Assembly (NCBI GenBank): GCA_017607445.1
Contig: JAEVHH010000007.1
Location: 558,001 to 622,000 of the forward strand
DNA: 64,000 bases
Origin: Histoplasma ohiense
Lineage: Eukaryota > Ascomycota > Eurotiomycetes > Onygenales > Ajellomycetaceae
Direction: 5' to 3'
Below are positions 45,401-56,361 of the stretch, in pieces. Both the position numbers and the translations under genes were made by a program. A model generated the notes under the pieces. The model was not told the DNA's origin and made no database searches. It worked only from the letters and a program-made list of their open reading frames with translations. How positions within the stretch are numbered: the first letter of the stretch is position 1; each line of letters opens with the position of its first letter.

Positions 45401-46865
45401 TACGCGGTCAATGGTACTGAAGATCTTTGCACCTGCACTGATCGCCGAAGTGAAAGCCTGGACGTGTGGAGTGACATTACCCAAGCTGAAGGAACCAATG
45501 ATAATGGCCAGCAAGATGGTTACGATGTCTTGAAGGCTGGCCTCTCCGTCGACCAGGAAACGCGAACCCATCCAGAAACCCAAGCCGTAGTTCAGGAACA
45601 CGATGGCCAGCATGCCTCCAACCATGGTTCCGATCACGACCTGCAGTTTAGTTCCCCATTTCCGGGCCTCAAGGAGATGAGTATTGTATTGCCGTGCAAG
45701 CTTCTCCTGAGTTCCGAAAGCAGTGGCGTTCCGAATCGAACTGAGGACCTCCTCTGCCACGGTTCCACCCTCACCGTAGCTCTGCAACGACTTCTTACTA
45801 AATCCAATGATGAATCGGGAAGCCGAGCCCATCAGGACGGTGAGAGCGACAACGGTCGATGAGCAAATAAGGGTCAATTTCCAGAACTTGACGAAGCCAA
45901 TGATGAAGGAGGTGACGAACGTCGCCAGGGCAGTCATGGTCAGGCCAACTTTCTCCGATATGCCGTCCTGGATCAGATTAGTATCGGCGGTGATGCGGGT
46001 GGTGATCTCGCCAGCACCCAGTTTGTCGAAGAACGCGACGTTCTGACGCAAGATAGCGGCGAGATACTTTTCTCTGATCTTCTGTGAGATCTGTTCGCCG
46101 ACATAGATGAAGCCAACGGTCCCGATATAGATAAGAACGAACATGCCGATCCCAAGGTAGACGAAGTATAGAGCGAACTTCGAAACTTGAGAATTGAACT
46201 CGTCTATGGTGATGGTGTGTAGGACAATCGATTTGAACGTGCCAGCCATGGCCCCGAAGATAATCTACCTCAAACAGAGTTTGGTAGAATTAGCACAACC
46301 AGACCCAGACCTTACTTTAACCTGACTCTAGCAGGGAGGAGCGACAAGAGTTGGAAAAAGTGAAATAGAGTGAAATAAAAGAAAGACTTAGAAATGGAAA
46401 ATCAAAAAAAAAAATCCAGAAAAAAAAAAAACGTACCGTGAATAGAGGAAGTATAGCGCCACCAGCAATCGCACCAAAGGCGGCCACGAAGAGCACCAGG
46501 AGATCAGCCTTCGTGGCATAGCGAAACAGAGTGATGTAGTTAACCTTGACAACGGGGATATCGAGCTGTTCCTTGAGGATGGTCCGTTCCTGTTCTGGAA
46601 GGTGGGCGAGAGCAGCGTCGAGATCTCCCTCCTTCGACGGGGGAACAACCACTTTCGAGTCAAGTTTTTTGAGATTTGTAGGGTCATCGTTATTGCTCAC
46701 GGTCGAGCCGGAGCCGGAACCAGAGCCAGAACCAGAGCCCGATATCTCGTTGTTGGCATCTCTGGATTTCTCGCCTGAAGTCACTGCGGGTAAGCTCTCG
46801 AGGCCAGTATCAGGGACCGCCGACTTCTCCACGGCAGCGCTTTGTTTTTCTGGGTCCCCGTCCAT
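42486..46865 (-). CDS. ABC transporter, ABCB/P-glycoprotein type (full transporter)
   Basis: Three exons, 46865-46437, 46264-42945 and 42843-42486, join in frame to 1368 residues. The layout is (TMD-NBD)2, as in fungal Mdr1/Pmd1/AtrD exporters that pump hydrophobic drugs, azoles or lipids from the plasma membrane. NBD1 has Walker A GPSGSGKST (about residues 486-494), signature LSGGQ (599-603) and Walker B ILLLDEATSALD. NBD2 has GASGCGKST (about 1158-1166), LSGGQ and LLLDEATSALD. All catalytic motifs are intact. The linker is acidic (EEDEEDEEDD). The cytosolic N-terminus contains a Gly-Ser dipeptide repeat that looks expandable. Intron 3 interrupts NBD2 between ISLP and DGFSTIVG. ATG at 46865 is the first in frame. 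Confidence 0.95.
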
Positions 46866-47883
46866 TGTTGCGCTCAGCTTCGCCTGCACGGACTGGCAGA
46901 CGGACAGATGGGCAGGAAGATAGGAGTAGGTTTGATAGATGCAATTCCAGGCAAGATCGGAGGAGAGGGTTTAGCTGCCAGTGTTTCAACGACGGGTGGA
47001 GGAAGAGGGCAAGCTGGAAGAACGAAAAAAAAAAAAGTCGATTCTAGCCAACACCTGAACCCACAGAGGGAACGAACGACAGACAGGAAACTCCGGGGTA
47101 GTCCCAGGAGGCTCTTTGGCGCTATGTCTATAATGTCCGGAGATGAGTCCTGGGCCAAGAAGCCATATGGGGATCGCAGCGGGAAGGAGGACAGCGCCTA
47201 CGAAACGAAACAGCACGAAGAAGAAGAAGAACAAGAAAGAGAAGAAGCAAGTCGCACGGGAACGATAGCTGTAATGAATAAATTTCGGATTATCCAGACG
47301 CAAGGGGGTTATCTATCCCACGATGACTGTGTATGACACCAGACAGGAAAGTCAAGCTTATGGTGGCTGTTCCTCGTCCTGGTGGGGGTGGGAGGTGGGG
47401 AGAGATTTATAAAATGAGGACCAAGAGGGCATGCGAAGCACGGAAAGCATGTTTCAATGAATTGCAAATAAAACAAAAAGAAAGAAGAAAAGGAAAAGAA
47501 AAAAGAGAGAAAAAGAAAAAAAGAAGGAAAAGAATATTTGCCGATGCGGATGATGCTTTTAATACGACCTCTGACTGTGCTCTCCAACACCAGCTCTTCC
47601 CCCTTTGCCAGCAGGAGGCGAAAAAAAAAAAAAAAAAAGCAAAGCAAAGCAACAAGGAAGATAGCTTTAAAAAAAAGGAAAAAAGGGAAAAGAAAAATAA
47701 AACCATTTGGAACAAGCAGGCCCAGATCCCTGGAGTCTCCTGGAGAATTGGGCTCCACAAAGCCAATATCGTCGAAACCAAGCTTTCTCCACCGTCCCCT
47801 GGGGCCCTCGAAGATTCGGGCGGCTCCAATCATTATTCCGGCTGCCTGCTGGGACCCCCGTTGCCCTACCTTGGTTCTCGTAT

Positions 47884-47950
47884 CCTGGCATTCATTCCTG
47901 GCATTCATTCCTGGCATTCCTGGCATCGCTGGCATCGCTGGCATCGCTGG
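47884..47950 (+). repeat. Minisatellite CCTGGCATTCATT / CTGGCATCG
   Basis: Two copies of CCTGGCATTCATT, a shorter CCTGGCATT, then three copies of CTGGCATCG in tandem. Confidence 0.85.
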
Positions 47951-48017
47951 GTCCCCGGCGTACGCTGTTTGCAGCCCCCCGTTCTGGCTTTGCGCCTGTC
48001 CGAGTTCATTGATAACC

Positions 48018-48085
48018 TCCATTCATCATCCTCACCACCCCCATCACCCCCATCACCCCCATCATCCCCATCATCCCCATTCATC
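48018..48085 (+). repeat. CCCCATCA/CCCCATCAT minisatellite
   Basis: A run of tandem CACCCCCAT and CATCCCCAT units, purely C/A/T on the + strand. Strong strand asymmetry keeps all frames open here. Confidence 0.85.
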
Positions 48086-48718
48086 GTCATCTTGTTGGAC
48101 TGGGCATTGTCTCTCCCCAAGCCCAAGGGCGAGGACCCACGGGACGGGCTTCCAGTCTTCCGATGCCGAGCCTGCGCCAAGGGACCCCCTCCCCTATTGG
48201 CCGCACAAATGGCACCTCGGCTAAGACCCACCACGCTCATCTGGTACCTGGTACCTGTGACCTGTGGCTCGTTGCTGAATCGCCGGCGCGCGAGGGTACC
48301 TGGTACCTAGGAGGGCCACCGCACGAGACTTCCGAGGTTGTTGGCGTTGTGCATATCTTGCATAACGCTGCTCGGGTGATTGCACCAGCGGCCGCCCCCG
48401 TCTCGAGGCCGTAAATTACGCGCTCCACATGGCAGTCATGGCAGCCGTGGCCGCTATGACGTATCGCGCCATACGCGGCCTGTAATTGTGCAATATTATT
48501 TCGCACGGCTCCGGAGTCTAATCCAGGCCGTGCATTGCGGCGCTAGCCTCGTTGCGGTTACCGCTTATGTCATGCGCGGCTGTGATTTGCCAGTTCTGGC
48601 CTCCGCGATTGATTTGACACGAAATTGCTCATCGGCAACCTTGGAAGTCAACAAACTGGACCGTAGCCGGAGCATATCAGATGGATGTGCAGAGATATGC
48701 ATCCCGTGTGCATCTGTC

Positions 48719-48756
48719 CAGTACATCTGTGCAGTATCTGTGCAGTACATCTGTGC
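48719..48756 (+). repeat. Tandem CAGTA(CA)TCTGTG repeat
   Basis: Three consecutive CAGTA(CA)TCTGTG units, one lacking CA. Confidence 0.8.
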
Positions 48757-49280
48757 GACTGAACTGCGTTTGTGGCTTGTGTTTGGACTCCATGTATCTC
48801 TTGTGTACTCCGTACCTTTTATGTATGTATTTCTTCTAGAACTAACTAACTATATTTATTTTATTTAAATTCATTGCTTCTTACGCCGTTTCCTGCTCCA
48901 CGTAAGGAATACCTCGTCCTAGGAGTGATGTCAGTCCGCGATATTCTGCGTCGATCGCTGGTTGTGTCCCCAGCCAGGTTGGCTCCGTAGCTTTCACTTG
49001 ATCGTCTTGTCACTTGAAACTACTCCACCACCGTCGGCCTCGGTGACGTTCGTCACGAATACGATGTCATTGCCGCATCGGGACTTCGCTGGCTCGCTAA
49101 ACTACAGGCTAGTGTTAATCTCCTGATGCTTGTCTTGTCGTTCGTCGGTGCATACTACTGCGTTTTATCTCCGTTGGCTTGACATGATTGGGCATCGCTG
49201 TTTCCATTCCATTTCATCCATCACAATAATCAACTCAAAGAAAGAGCTTCTTCCAAGGTTGTCAACAGTCAGATTAACTC

Positions 49281-49304
49281 GATGATGATGATGATGATGA
49301 TGAT
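49281..49304 (+). repeat. GAT trinucleotide microsatellite
   Basis: Eight consecutive GAT units in intergenic DNA, followed at once by TACGGAGT-like sequence (ACGGAGTACGG). Confidence 0.9.
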
Positions 49305-50452
49305 GGAACGGAGTACGGAATACGCAGAGGTGACTTCGCTACACGGAGTCTCACTGAACCCGTCTTCCCGACATGGCAATGTGAGAGAGAGAGAGAGAGA
49401 TGGTTTCACGACCTCGGGACTCCCCTGGTCAGCGACTCGGTATTTTCGAAACTTTCTCGGAATCTACTAAATTTATTCCCCCTAACCCTGTCCACTCCAT
49501 GGGGATACCGATGCACCGACTGCAACGAAATTACAATGTATCTGGTGCATGGGGGATCAAAAAAAGCGGACGCTCCGCCGCGTCACATCGGGTTTTGTCC
49601 AACTCGTCAAGTCAGTCAACAGGCCATTCGTATTTTTTTCCCCAACATCGGCAGGCTTTCTGCTCCTTCCGCCGACAAGGGAAGCTATTCAAAAACCAAA
49701 CCTAGCTTTTTCTCGCTTTCCAGGCACCGATGAAAAAAAAAGGTTTGTGAGTCATCTAATTTTTTTTTTCTTTTTTCTTCTTTTTTTGGTTCCCTCACGT
49801 CGAAAAATATAGCCCTGCAGTTAATTTTGCCAAAAATACGTCTCATGGGGGGTGCACGGATTGCCGGAGATAATAAAGCCCGAGGATATGACACGGGGGG
49901 AAAAAAAATATTATTTTTTTTTAGAAAAAAAGCATCAAGATAAAACAAAATTTTCACAAAAGCAGATCAACAATTTACCCTTGTTGCCATTGATATTGCC
50001 TCTTGTCGTCAGCAATGAAGAAAAGCGGACGAAAAGCAGAAGTTAACCCGTTTGGGGTTTGTCATGGAAGATCAAAAAGCTTGTCTCTCTCGACTTACGC
50101 ACATCCATGCAATGAAGCTCCTCGTCATTTTGCAGAGAAGGAAGAGAAGGGGAAAAATAAAATTAAAAAATTAAAAAAATAAAATAAAAAAGGAAAAAGG
50201 TTTTCAAAACCAGGTAACAAGAAAAGCACCGCCGCCAATCATGATCATGCTTTCATCCAGCGAGAAATCAGTCATTGAGCCAGAATGACAACTGACCCCT
50301 TCTTCCACCAAATCCTTCATCGGAGTAGGAGTAGGTCATTGCGAATTTTTTTTTTATTTTTTTTTTTTTGTTTGACTTGTCACACTCTAGCCAGTCAGCT
50401 TGGCAGATGGGCTGTGAGCAAGTCGTCGCAGTTACACCGCCAGTACGGTCAT

Positions 50453-50483
<31 letters not shown>

Positions 50484-50903
50484 CCCAGCACCAATTGCAT
50501 AACATGTTCTGTGCCCTTGTTGGAAGCAAGCTGGCCCGGCCAGCCCGAACGCGCCTACACGGAGGCCGGTGAAACATAGAGGCCGTCCCGAAAAGCAGAA
50601 CAGAGGAAGAGAGACGACGAACAAGAAAGAAGCAAGGGGGTCAGCCCTGGCCCCCGAGCTCGGATCCTAAACCCCATCTTTAATCTTTAGTTTATTTTTA
50701 TCTTATTTTTATTTATTTATTTATTTATTTTCTACTTTATATGTATTAAATATATATATATATATATATATATAAAGGAAAGGATATTCAGACTCTTTGC
50801 GAGCAGCCTTCTTGAATGCTTTGCTTGTTCAGGGTCCTCGCACCGGCAATTACATGCATTTACTTTACGGAGTACCTTAATGATCAAACCTTTAAATACA
50901 TAT

Positions 50904-53511
50904 TCACCCTGTCCCTGCAATATCGCGCCATCCAAACGTCTGCCACCCCATAAACCCCCAAACCTCCAAACCTCCAAACCTCCGATCAACTGCCAACGCC
51001 TTGCTATCCCTTGCTTTCAATGGCCTCTTTTTCCGGATTGTATGCCTGACTTCCGTAAACTGACTTTTCTGTCCATCGCCACAGGTTGAAAAATGAAGTT
51101 TTATGTGCTCAATTGCCAACGCTCGCCACTGTAGAATGAATTCCCATGCCAAATCTCGATCATTGCCAAGAAGAAGGTTGACTTCAGCCACAACAGTAGG
51201 ATCTGTACAGATTATATGGCCTTTGGAGAAGAACTGCGTCAGCTCCAGGACTAAGGCCTCGCAGTGATGTCGCGATCTTGAATGGTGCAACATGCATTGC
51301 GTTGTCTTCTATTAAATTCAACTTCACGGGCTCATGACTGGCTCGTAGAGACTGAAGTTGATTTACAAGTTGTTAATCTACCAACACAAGTAGTTCCAGA
51401 TATCTCGGTTAAGGGTAGCAATGCTGGCTGAAAAATGACACTTTGACCAGCAACTTTTTCTCCTGCATAAAACAGAACAATACTTGGCTTGGCGTGTGTG
51501 AATCCTGACTTATAATGCATCGAGTTTTCACGCTAGCAGGGCAAGAATGAGTTGTACTATTTTCATCATGGATGGACTGGATGGACTGGATGGACTGGAT
51601 GGACTGGATGGACATTGGTTGTGGAAACGCAACAAGTTCTTGCTTGCCGTTCTGCAGGCAAACGTACAATATCCATAGTACCGGATCTGTCTCAATCAAC
51701 TGCTGCAATAGTCCATATTGCAAGCTCTGAAACATCTCTTTGTCGCCGCCACAGTGGTGCAAGAATATCGTCGCCTCCAATTCCGCTAGCTGAAGCAGCG
51801 GTTGGTCCTGATCCACTGCTTCACACCAATCAAACACGTTGTCCAGCACAAGATGGCCGTTGGCTTGCAATGCCTGGAGCTTCTGAACGGGTTCATGCCC
51901 AAGACGACGAAGGATGTCTTCGAGAACTATAGTTGTTGTAGGGTGGCTGTTGTTGGGTGAGCTGTCTGGGTCTTGGCCAACATTCTGATCGTGGATCTTG
52001 GATCCAATTTCAACCTCTGGGTCTTTTCTGGAGAACTGCTTTCTTGGGAGTATTTTGGAGTTTTGGCCGCTCCCTTCCTTCTGGGTGGAACTTAAAGCGT
52101 AATTTAAGACCGCTCGCAAGAGTACCACTCGTGGACGAACTAAGAGTAGTGCCTGCAACATTCCGATTTTGAACTCCCGACCCAGCTTCAACCTCCGGTT
52201 TATTGGGATGAATTGCCTTTTCATGAGTACTTTGCTGATTTCTTTGTGCCTTTGCGTTTGGGAGTAACTTCGAACGACTTGCAGGAGTATCACACGCGGC
52301 AGAGCCAGGGGTAGCATCGGCTACAGCCTGTTTTTGAATCCTGGATTCAATATCGCCAATCAAACCTTGCGTACTTCCTAGAACTGAATGACCATCTATA
52401 TGCTGTCTCTTTCTGGGTTGTGAGTCACTCATATTGGTAGAAGCACCGCCTGTACCGTGACTTGAAGTGCATGCTGTTAGCACTTCTTGGCTTGCCCTAT
52501 CATTGGTTGGTCTCGGCGAATTCGCTGAATCGCGACCCAGTACGGGATGAAACCCTCCTTCGGCAGCCACGTTGGTGGGAATGTCCCCAGAGATTGAAGA
52601 AGAATCGTGGTCACTAAGTTCTTCCACAACTGCCATATCAGCATTTGGAGCCCATTCAAAACTCACATTCTCAGTTGCAATATCTCCATCTGTGATTTCG
52701 AGGGAGACCGAGCCGAGGGGCTCTACCAAGTCCATGGCGTTAAGTCGCAACCCCATTGAACAGAGTTCATCACTTGCGATTGGCTGTGGTGGAGAAGCGT
52801 TGCGTGTTAAGGAAATCGCGTCTTGAAGGTCTTTCAGCCCAGGCTCTAGATACAATGATCTTCCAGAACGAACATTCCTGAGCCGATTTACCACCGCATG
52901 CACGATATAGCTTGCGGCGCGCGTGTAATCTGGGCAGGCACGGGCAAGCCTACCCGCAGCTTTCGTCCACCCCTGTGCAACATTAAAGTCAAGGAACTGG
53001 ATACCACTCTCACCCCAAGCATTTATCACAGCCTGTCGTGCGTTTCGCACCGCTTTCTCAAAAAATTTTTTTTTGGCGTTTTTAAGGGCGTCTGTAACTT
53101 TTATCCAAAGATGTCGGTATTCTGGTGCTCTTTTCATCCGGGAAAATTCTTGCCCAAGTGTCTCTCAGCCAACCCCTCGTTGAGTATATCAACATAGATC
53201 TCCCGAGGTAACTCTGCGGCCCAGCGTCTGAGAGCTTTGTTTAGGTCCTCGGGTGAAATAAAGAACTCTCCTCCAACTACAACTGCACCTTTAATACCCT
53301 TGCTCCGCACAAGAGGTTGACTCCCTAAAATTCTCTCACTTTTGAGAATTGACAGTAGAAGCGAGGCAATGATCAGTGGAAGCACAATATACCTCATTCC
53401 CATAACCATCCCACCGGCACTAGATCCAACAGAATCTATTTGTTGATTCATGAGGGAAGAAAAAGAACGGTCATTAAGAGGGAATGAAGGGAAAGGAAAA
53501 TTGAGTTCCAC
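50904..53511 (-). pseudogene. Unrecognised repeat-containing gene with two apparent frameshifts
   Basis: A coding-like tract on the minus strand runs in three consecutive frames: 53511-53134, about 53152-52010, and about 52040-51409. A further coding-like piece is at 51293-50904. The first part has one hydrophobic helix (RYIVLPLIIASLLLSIL). The middle is polar, with basic KNAKKKFFEKAVRNARQAV. Two imperfect 55-60-residue repeats, each ending PEVExGS, start near 52345 and 52180; a third begins near 52010. The second repeat crosses a frame change in an AAAA run near 52033, so the frames belong to one ancestral gene. The other change is near 53150. No intron signals explain either. A nine-base minisatellite expands a Ser-Ile-Gln repeat. 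I recognise no family. Sequencing error is the alternative to decay. Confidence 0.55.
51570..51613. repeat. Nine-base minisatellite GGATGGACT
   Basis: Nearly five tandem copies without mismatch. On the minus strand it encodes Ser-Ile-Gln repeats within the frameshifted gene. Confidence 0.9.
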
Positions 53512-54228
53512 TGGATGTTAGTACCAGTGAATTATTTTGAATAAAGTGCTAGAAGCTTTTAAAGAAGCCAGAGCAGCCTAGTCCATCAAAGAAAAGTCAT
53601 AAGAAAGAGTGCTAGAAGCGGACTTGATCACCCCCAAGTCACAACTCAAAAGCTAAATGTAGCGGACTGAATAACAAGAGAGTAGACGCAGGTTAAGAGA
53701 TATTTTAACCCAGAAATATTGTAGATTGGATGAAGTATGATTCTGAATCTAGATTCAAAATGATTCTTTTGGCAGATTCTTGAACTAGAATGAAATCATT
53801 ATGGCCACATCTTTGATTCATTCAGACTTCTGAAAATGTGAAAGATGTTGCAAATAATTATCATGTTACACGTTGAGCCAAACATCTCACCAATGTCACC
53901 TGACCTTAGTCATGTCTCTTCCAAGGTTGCTTCAAGAGCCTGGTAGTGCATACTATTAGGCCACTAGGGCAAAAGAGCTCAATCACCACCAGCGCCGTGG
54001 TGGTATAGAGGGTACGAATCACCCAATCCAATCCCCCCAACACATACGTGATTTGAATGTTCTATCCTGTTCCCGAAAACTGGTCTCGTTCCAATCCTTG
54101 TTGGAATTCTTTTGGTGATGGGTAAATCAACCTAACTCATTTCCTTTATTTAATCTCGCGTGTGATCTGCATCGAACCATATCTACATTTGGATCGGGGT
54201 AACTAGACATCCGGAGTCAGTCACTGTG
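53512..54228. other. Intergenic region with a SINE-like segment
   Basis: About 717 bases between the decayed gene and the tandem pair. At 53994-54020, GCGCCGTGGTGGTATAGAGG closely fits a pol III A-box (TGGTATAGAGG). At 54086-54097, TCGTTCCAATCC partly fits a B-box. tRNA stems do not form, so this may be a tRNA-derived SINE head. Nothing else is seen. Confidence 0.3.
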
Positions 54229-54758
54229 ATGCCGCGAAACAAACTGCAATTTGGCTCTGCTCCTCATCGGCCGTGGCCTCCAAGTCCTCATCCTCATGAC
54301 TCGAATGAAGCAATACTCAACTACTTTCGAGAATGCTTTGCAGTAACCTACCGACATGATGTGAACTCTCAGGAGATCCAATCCCTAGAGTTTTCATTTC
54401 ATGGGACTGGTGCCATGCTCTACCTTGCCACTGATGATGAACTTTGTGAGTATGTTGGCAATAAAGGTATTGGGTGGACGATGCACACTCGTCTGGGAAG
54501 ATCAATTTACCACTATGTGAGCCCTACAAAGGCGAATAGTTGATGTCAAAAATGGTTCTACTAATGCACTAATAGTACCATTATTCCATGCGCTTGTATG
54601 ACTTCTTTACTGGCTCGCTACACCGGCAAGACGCTACCTCTACGGATTCGTCAAAGGAAAGTGACCTAGTACTGGGTTCCGCGTTGCTCCTTCCGTCGAC
54701 GAGTATACCTCCAAGTTCTCCAGGTCTTCGTCGGAGAAATCTGGAGCGTGGGAATTGA
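54229..54758 (+). CDS. Small two-exon gene of unknown family, tandem copy 1
   Basis: Proposed exons 54229-54516 and 54576-54758 give 156 residues; the 59-base intron is GTGAGC..CTAATAG and is in phase 0. The unspliced frame would end at 54543 (104 residues). Exon 1 encodes a Pro-rich start, then SNEAILNYFRECFAVTYRHD, QSLEFSFHGTGAMLYLATDD and CEYVGNKGIGW. This aligns along its length with exon 1 of the next gene: shared F, HG, LYL, VG, G, T, L and Y at similar spacing, and the donor falls at the same place. Exon 2 encodes a polar Ser-rich tail without a membrane segment, unlike its neighbour, so it may be decayed or the splice may differ. No known family is recognised. Confidence 0.5.
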
Positions 54759-54958
54759 GCTCCTTCCAGCTTTGGGTGTTTGAGTGACCAGCTCCCCCAC
54801 TCCATTCTCCTTGCCACTAAACTAGATATCGCTGCATAACCCATCGGCCTGCCAATAGCACAGACGACCAAACCCAACATGAGCGGAGTATTCTTCAATC
54901 TAAATGTTTACTTCACTGACATTTAGCTTCAAAGCCCAACTGTTTGGGAACTGCCAAC

Positions 54959-55552
54959 ATGCTTTCCCTTGTCCGCGCAGGCGTCCCAACTCCCAAACCC
55001 GAATTCCCCCCTCCAACAGCGTCCCCGGATGATGTCCTCCTGTTTTTCCAACGTTATATGCTCCACTATTATAACCAACAGACGCCGATTACACCCATCG
55101 ATCAATTCGAGCCGATCCACGGTGACGAGCTTTATCTGCGAAGCCTTGAAAAATCGATTGATTGCGTCGGAGATAACATTGTCGGGAAAGCTATTTATAC
55201 GGATCTCCATTGGAGATCCAAATACGCCGCAGTAAGAGCTTGTCCATGACTGTGGAACCATTTATCTACTCTGGAGCAGTCCACTGACAATGTCTCCAAA
55301 TAGTGTTTTCACGTATGGCCTTACTATCAACTGCTACTCATCTTAAGCGCGCTCTGCATTCAGTTTTCCGACGCCGTTAAAAACTCTGGTGCTGCTTGGT
55401 TCTGTTGGTTTCTGGCTCTCATTGTTTGTTTTTTAGCGTATTCCATCGGCGCAGACCCACCTACACGGCTCCCAGAGCTCCTCGTCTTTCGCCCATGGTG
55501 CGCCTTATGCATTCAACAAATTTTTAAAATCAGGGAAGCATTTAGACAGTAG
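54959..55552 (+). CDS. Small two-exon membrane protein of unknown family, tandem copy 2
   Basis: Exons 54959-55231 and 55304-55552 join in frame to 173 residues. The 72-base intron is GTAAGA with CTGAC before CCAAATAG, a textbook fungal intron in phase 0. Exon 1 encodes a soluble part (ASPDDVLLFFQRYMLHYYNQ, FEPIHGDELYLRSLEKS, DCVGDNIVGKAIYTDLHW) that resembles exon 1 of the preceding gene. Exon 2 reads WPYYQLLLILSALCIQFSD, then AAWFCWFLALIVCFLAYSIG, two membrane-spanning helices. It ends with a short Cys-containing tail (RPWCALCIQQIFK). The hydrophobic pattern and open frame across the splice are good evidence that it is a real gene. The unspliced frame stops shortly after the donor, so simple ORF finding misses the membrane half. 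Function unknown. Confidence 0.65.
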
Positions 55553-56088
55553 CTACTCTGCCTTTCTGTGGCCAGGCTCATGTCCTCTGTCTTCCTGTAC
55601 TTAGTACACAATGGATTGTACTTTTTTCCTCTTATGAAATTGATTGTTACCAGAGTATCTATGATATTTGCTCAAATGAAATTGTGATTACACAATACTC
55701 AACCATAAAGTATTTTCATCCAAAAAAAAAAATTAGACACAAACTTAGTTCAAGCATCTGCTAAGAAATTTATTTTAAATTCAGATTCAGAATCATATTT
55801 CATTCAATCTGCAATATTGCTGATTTAGAATAACAGGTGCTATTCTATATACATAATTTAAAGAGTACTCTTGGCTTGGTTGGTGAGAAGTTGAAATATT
55901 AGATGGTGCATTTTGGATGGGATTTGACAGCTGTCTACAACGTTGAAAGGGGGAGGCAGAATGCAAGAAACAGGAGCTAATCAACATTTCATGGAAAGCA
56001 CCGCACATGATTTTAAACAACGGAGAGGTGGAGGGGAGTCCACCAGTAACTGAGAAACAATACTGGCAAGGTTTTTTGACCGCAAACC
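55553..56088. other. AT-rich intergenic region
   Basis: About 540 AT-rich bases between convergent units. No supported gene; frames here are short and of low complexity. Confidence 0.45.
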
Positions 56089-56361
56089 TCAAGGCAGGAA
56101 TATCAGAACTTCCTCCAAAACAGCAAGTACATGTACATGTACAATGAACTGAGCCCTATATATTTGATTCTCACAGATATCAAAGGCGCAATGATTATGA
56201 TACGCTTCCATCTGGTCAAAACCCAGCTCAGCCTTCCATTCCTTAAATGTGAAAAACTCAATCTCCGCGCGGTACTTTTCCAGGTCATGATTATTTAAGT
56301 TACTGTTCAGAAAAGCCCACACACAGCAGCTTGCTAAGTTCAAAATTTCAGCAGCATCCAC
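56089..56361 (-). CDS. Possible gene fragment, unrecognised
   Basis: An open stretch of 90 codons with protein-like composition (FFTFKEWKAELGFDQMEAYH, FDICENQIYRAQFIVHVHV, LAVLEEVLIFLP) that ends in TGA at 56089-56091. There is no ATG in frame; an AG acceptor (TGCTAGCAG) lies exactly at its upstream end, so it could be a last exon. I found no convincing upstream exon. It may be a relic in the same island as the frameshifted gene. No family recognised. Confidence 0.3.
   Translation of the reverse strand: MDAAEILNLASCCVWAFLNSNLNNHDLEKYRAEIEFFTFKEWKAELGFDQMEAYHNHCAFDICENQIYRAQFIVHVHVLAVLEEVLIFLP

Larger units (their letters stand above)
46866..50903. other. 4-kb repeat-rich region upstream of the ABC transporter
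   Basis: No protein gene is supported, although frames stay open by composition. Bases 46866-47700 are the purine-rich (minus-strand CT-rich) leader of the transporter. Minisatellites follow at 47884-47950, 48018-48085 and 48719-48756. Duplicated GGTACCTGGTACCT blocks lie at 48243 and 48295. Also present are a GAT repeat (49281-49304), a GA repeat (49384-49400), a CAG/CATCAT tract (50449-50482) and an AT repeat (50750-50774). Confidence 0.5.

Noticed and set aside
47333..48310. 325-codon + strand open frame upstream of the ABC transporter
   Set aside because: It is open because the DNA is strongly purine- then C-rich and satellite-like. Its translation is low-complexity Lys/Glu then Pro/Ser, overlapping frames are also open, and no family is visible.
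52345..52826. Plus-strand frames across the frameshifted gene
   Set aside because: They are antisense shadows; repeats, hydrophobic segment and composition support the minus strand.
54581..54898. 105-codon minus frame opposite the tandem gene pair
   Set aside because: Overlaps exon 2 of copy 1 and the gap; composition is that of an antisense shadow.
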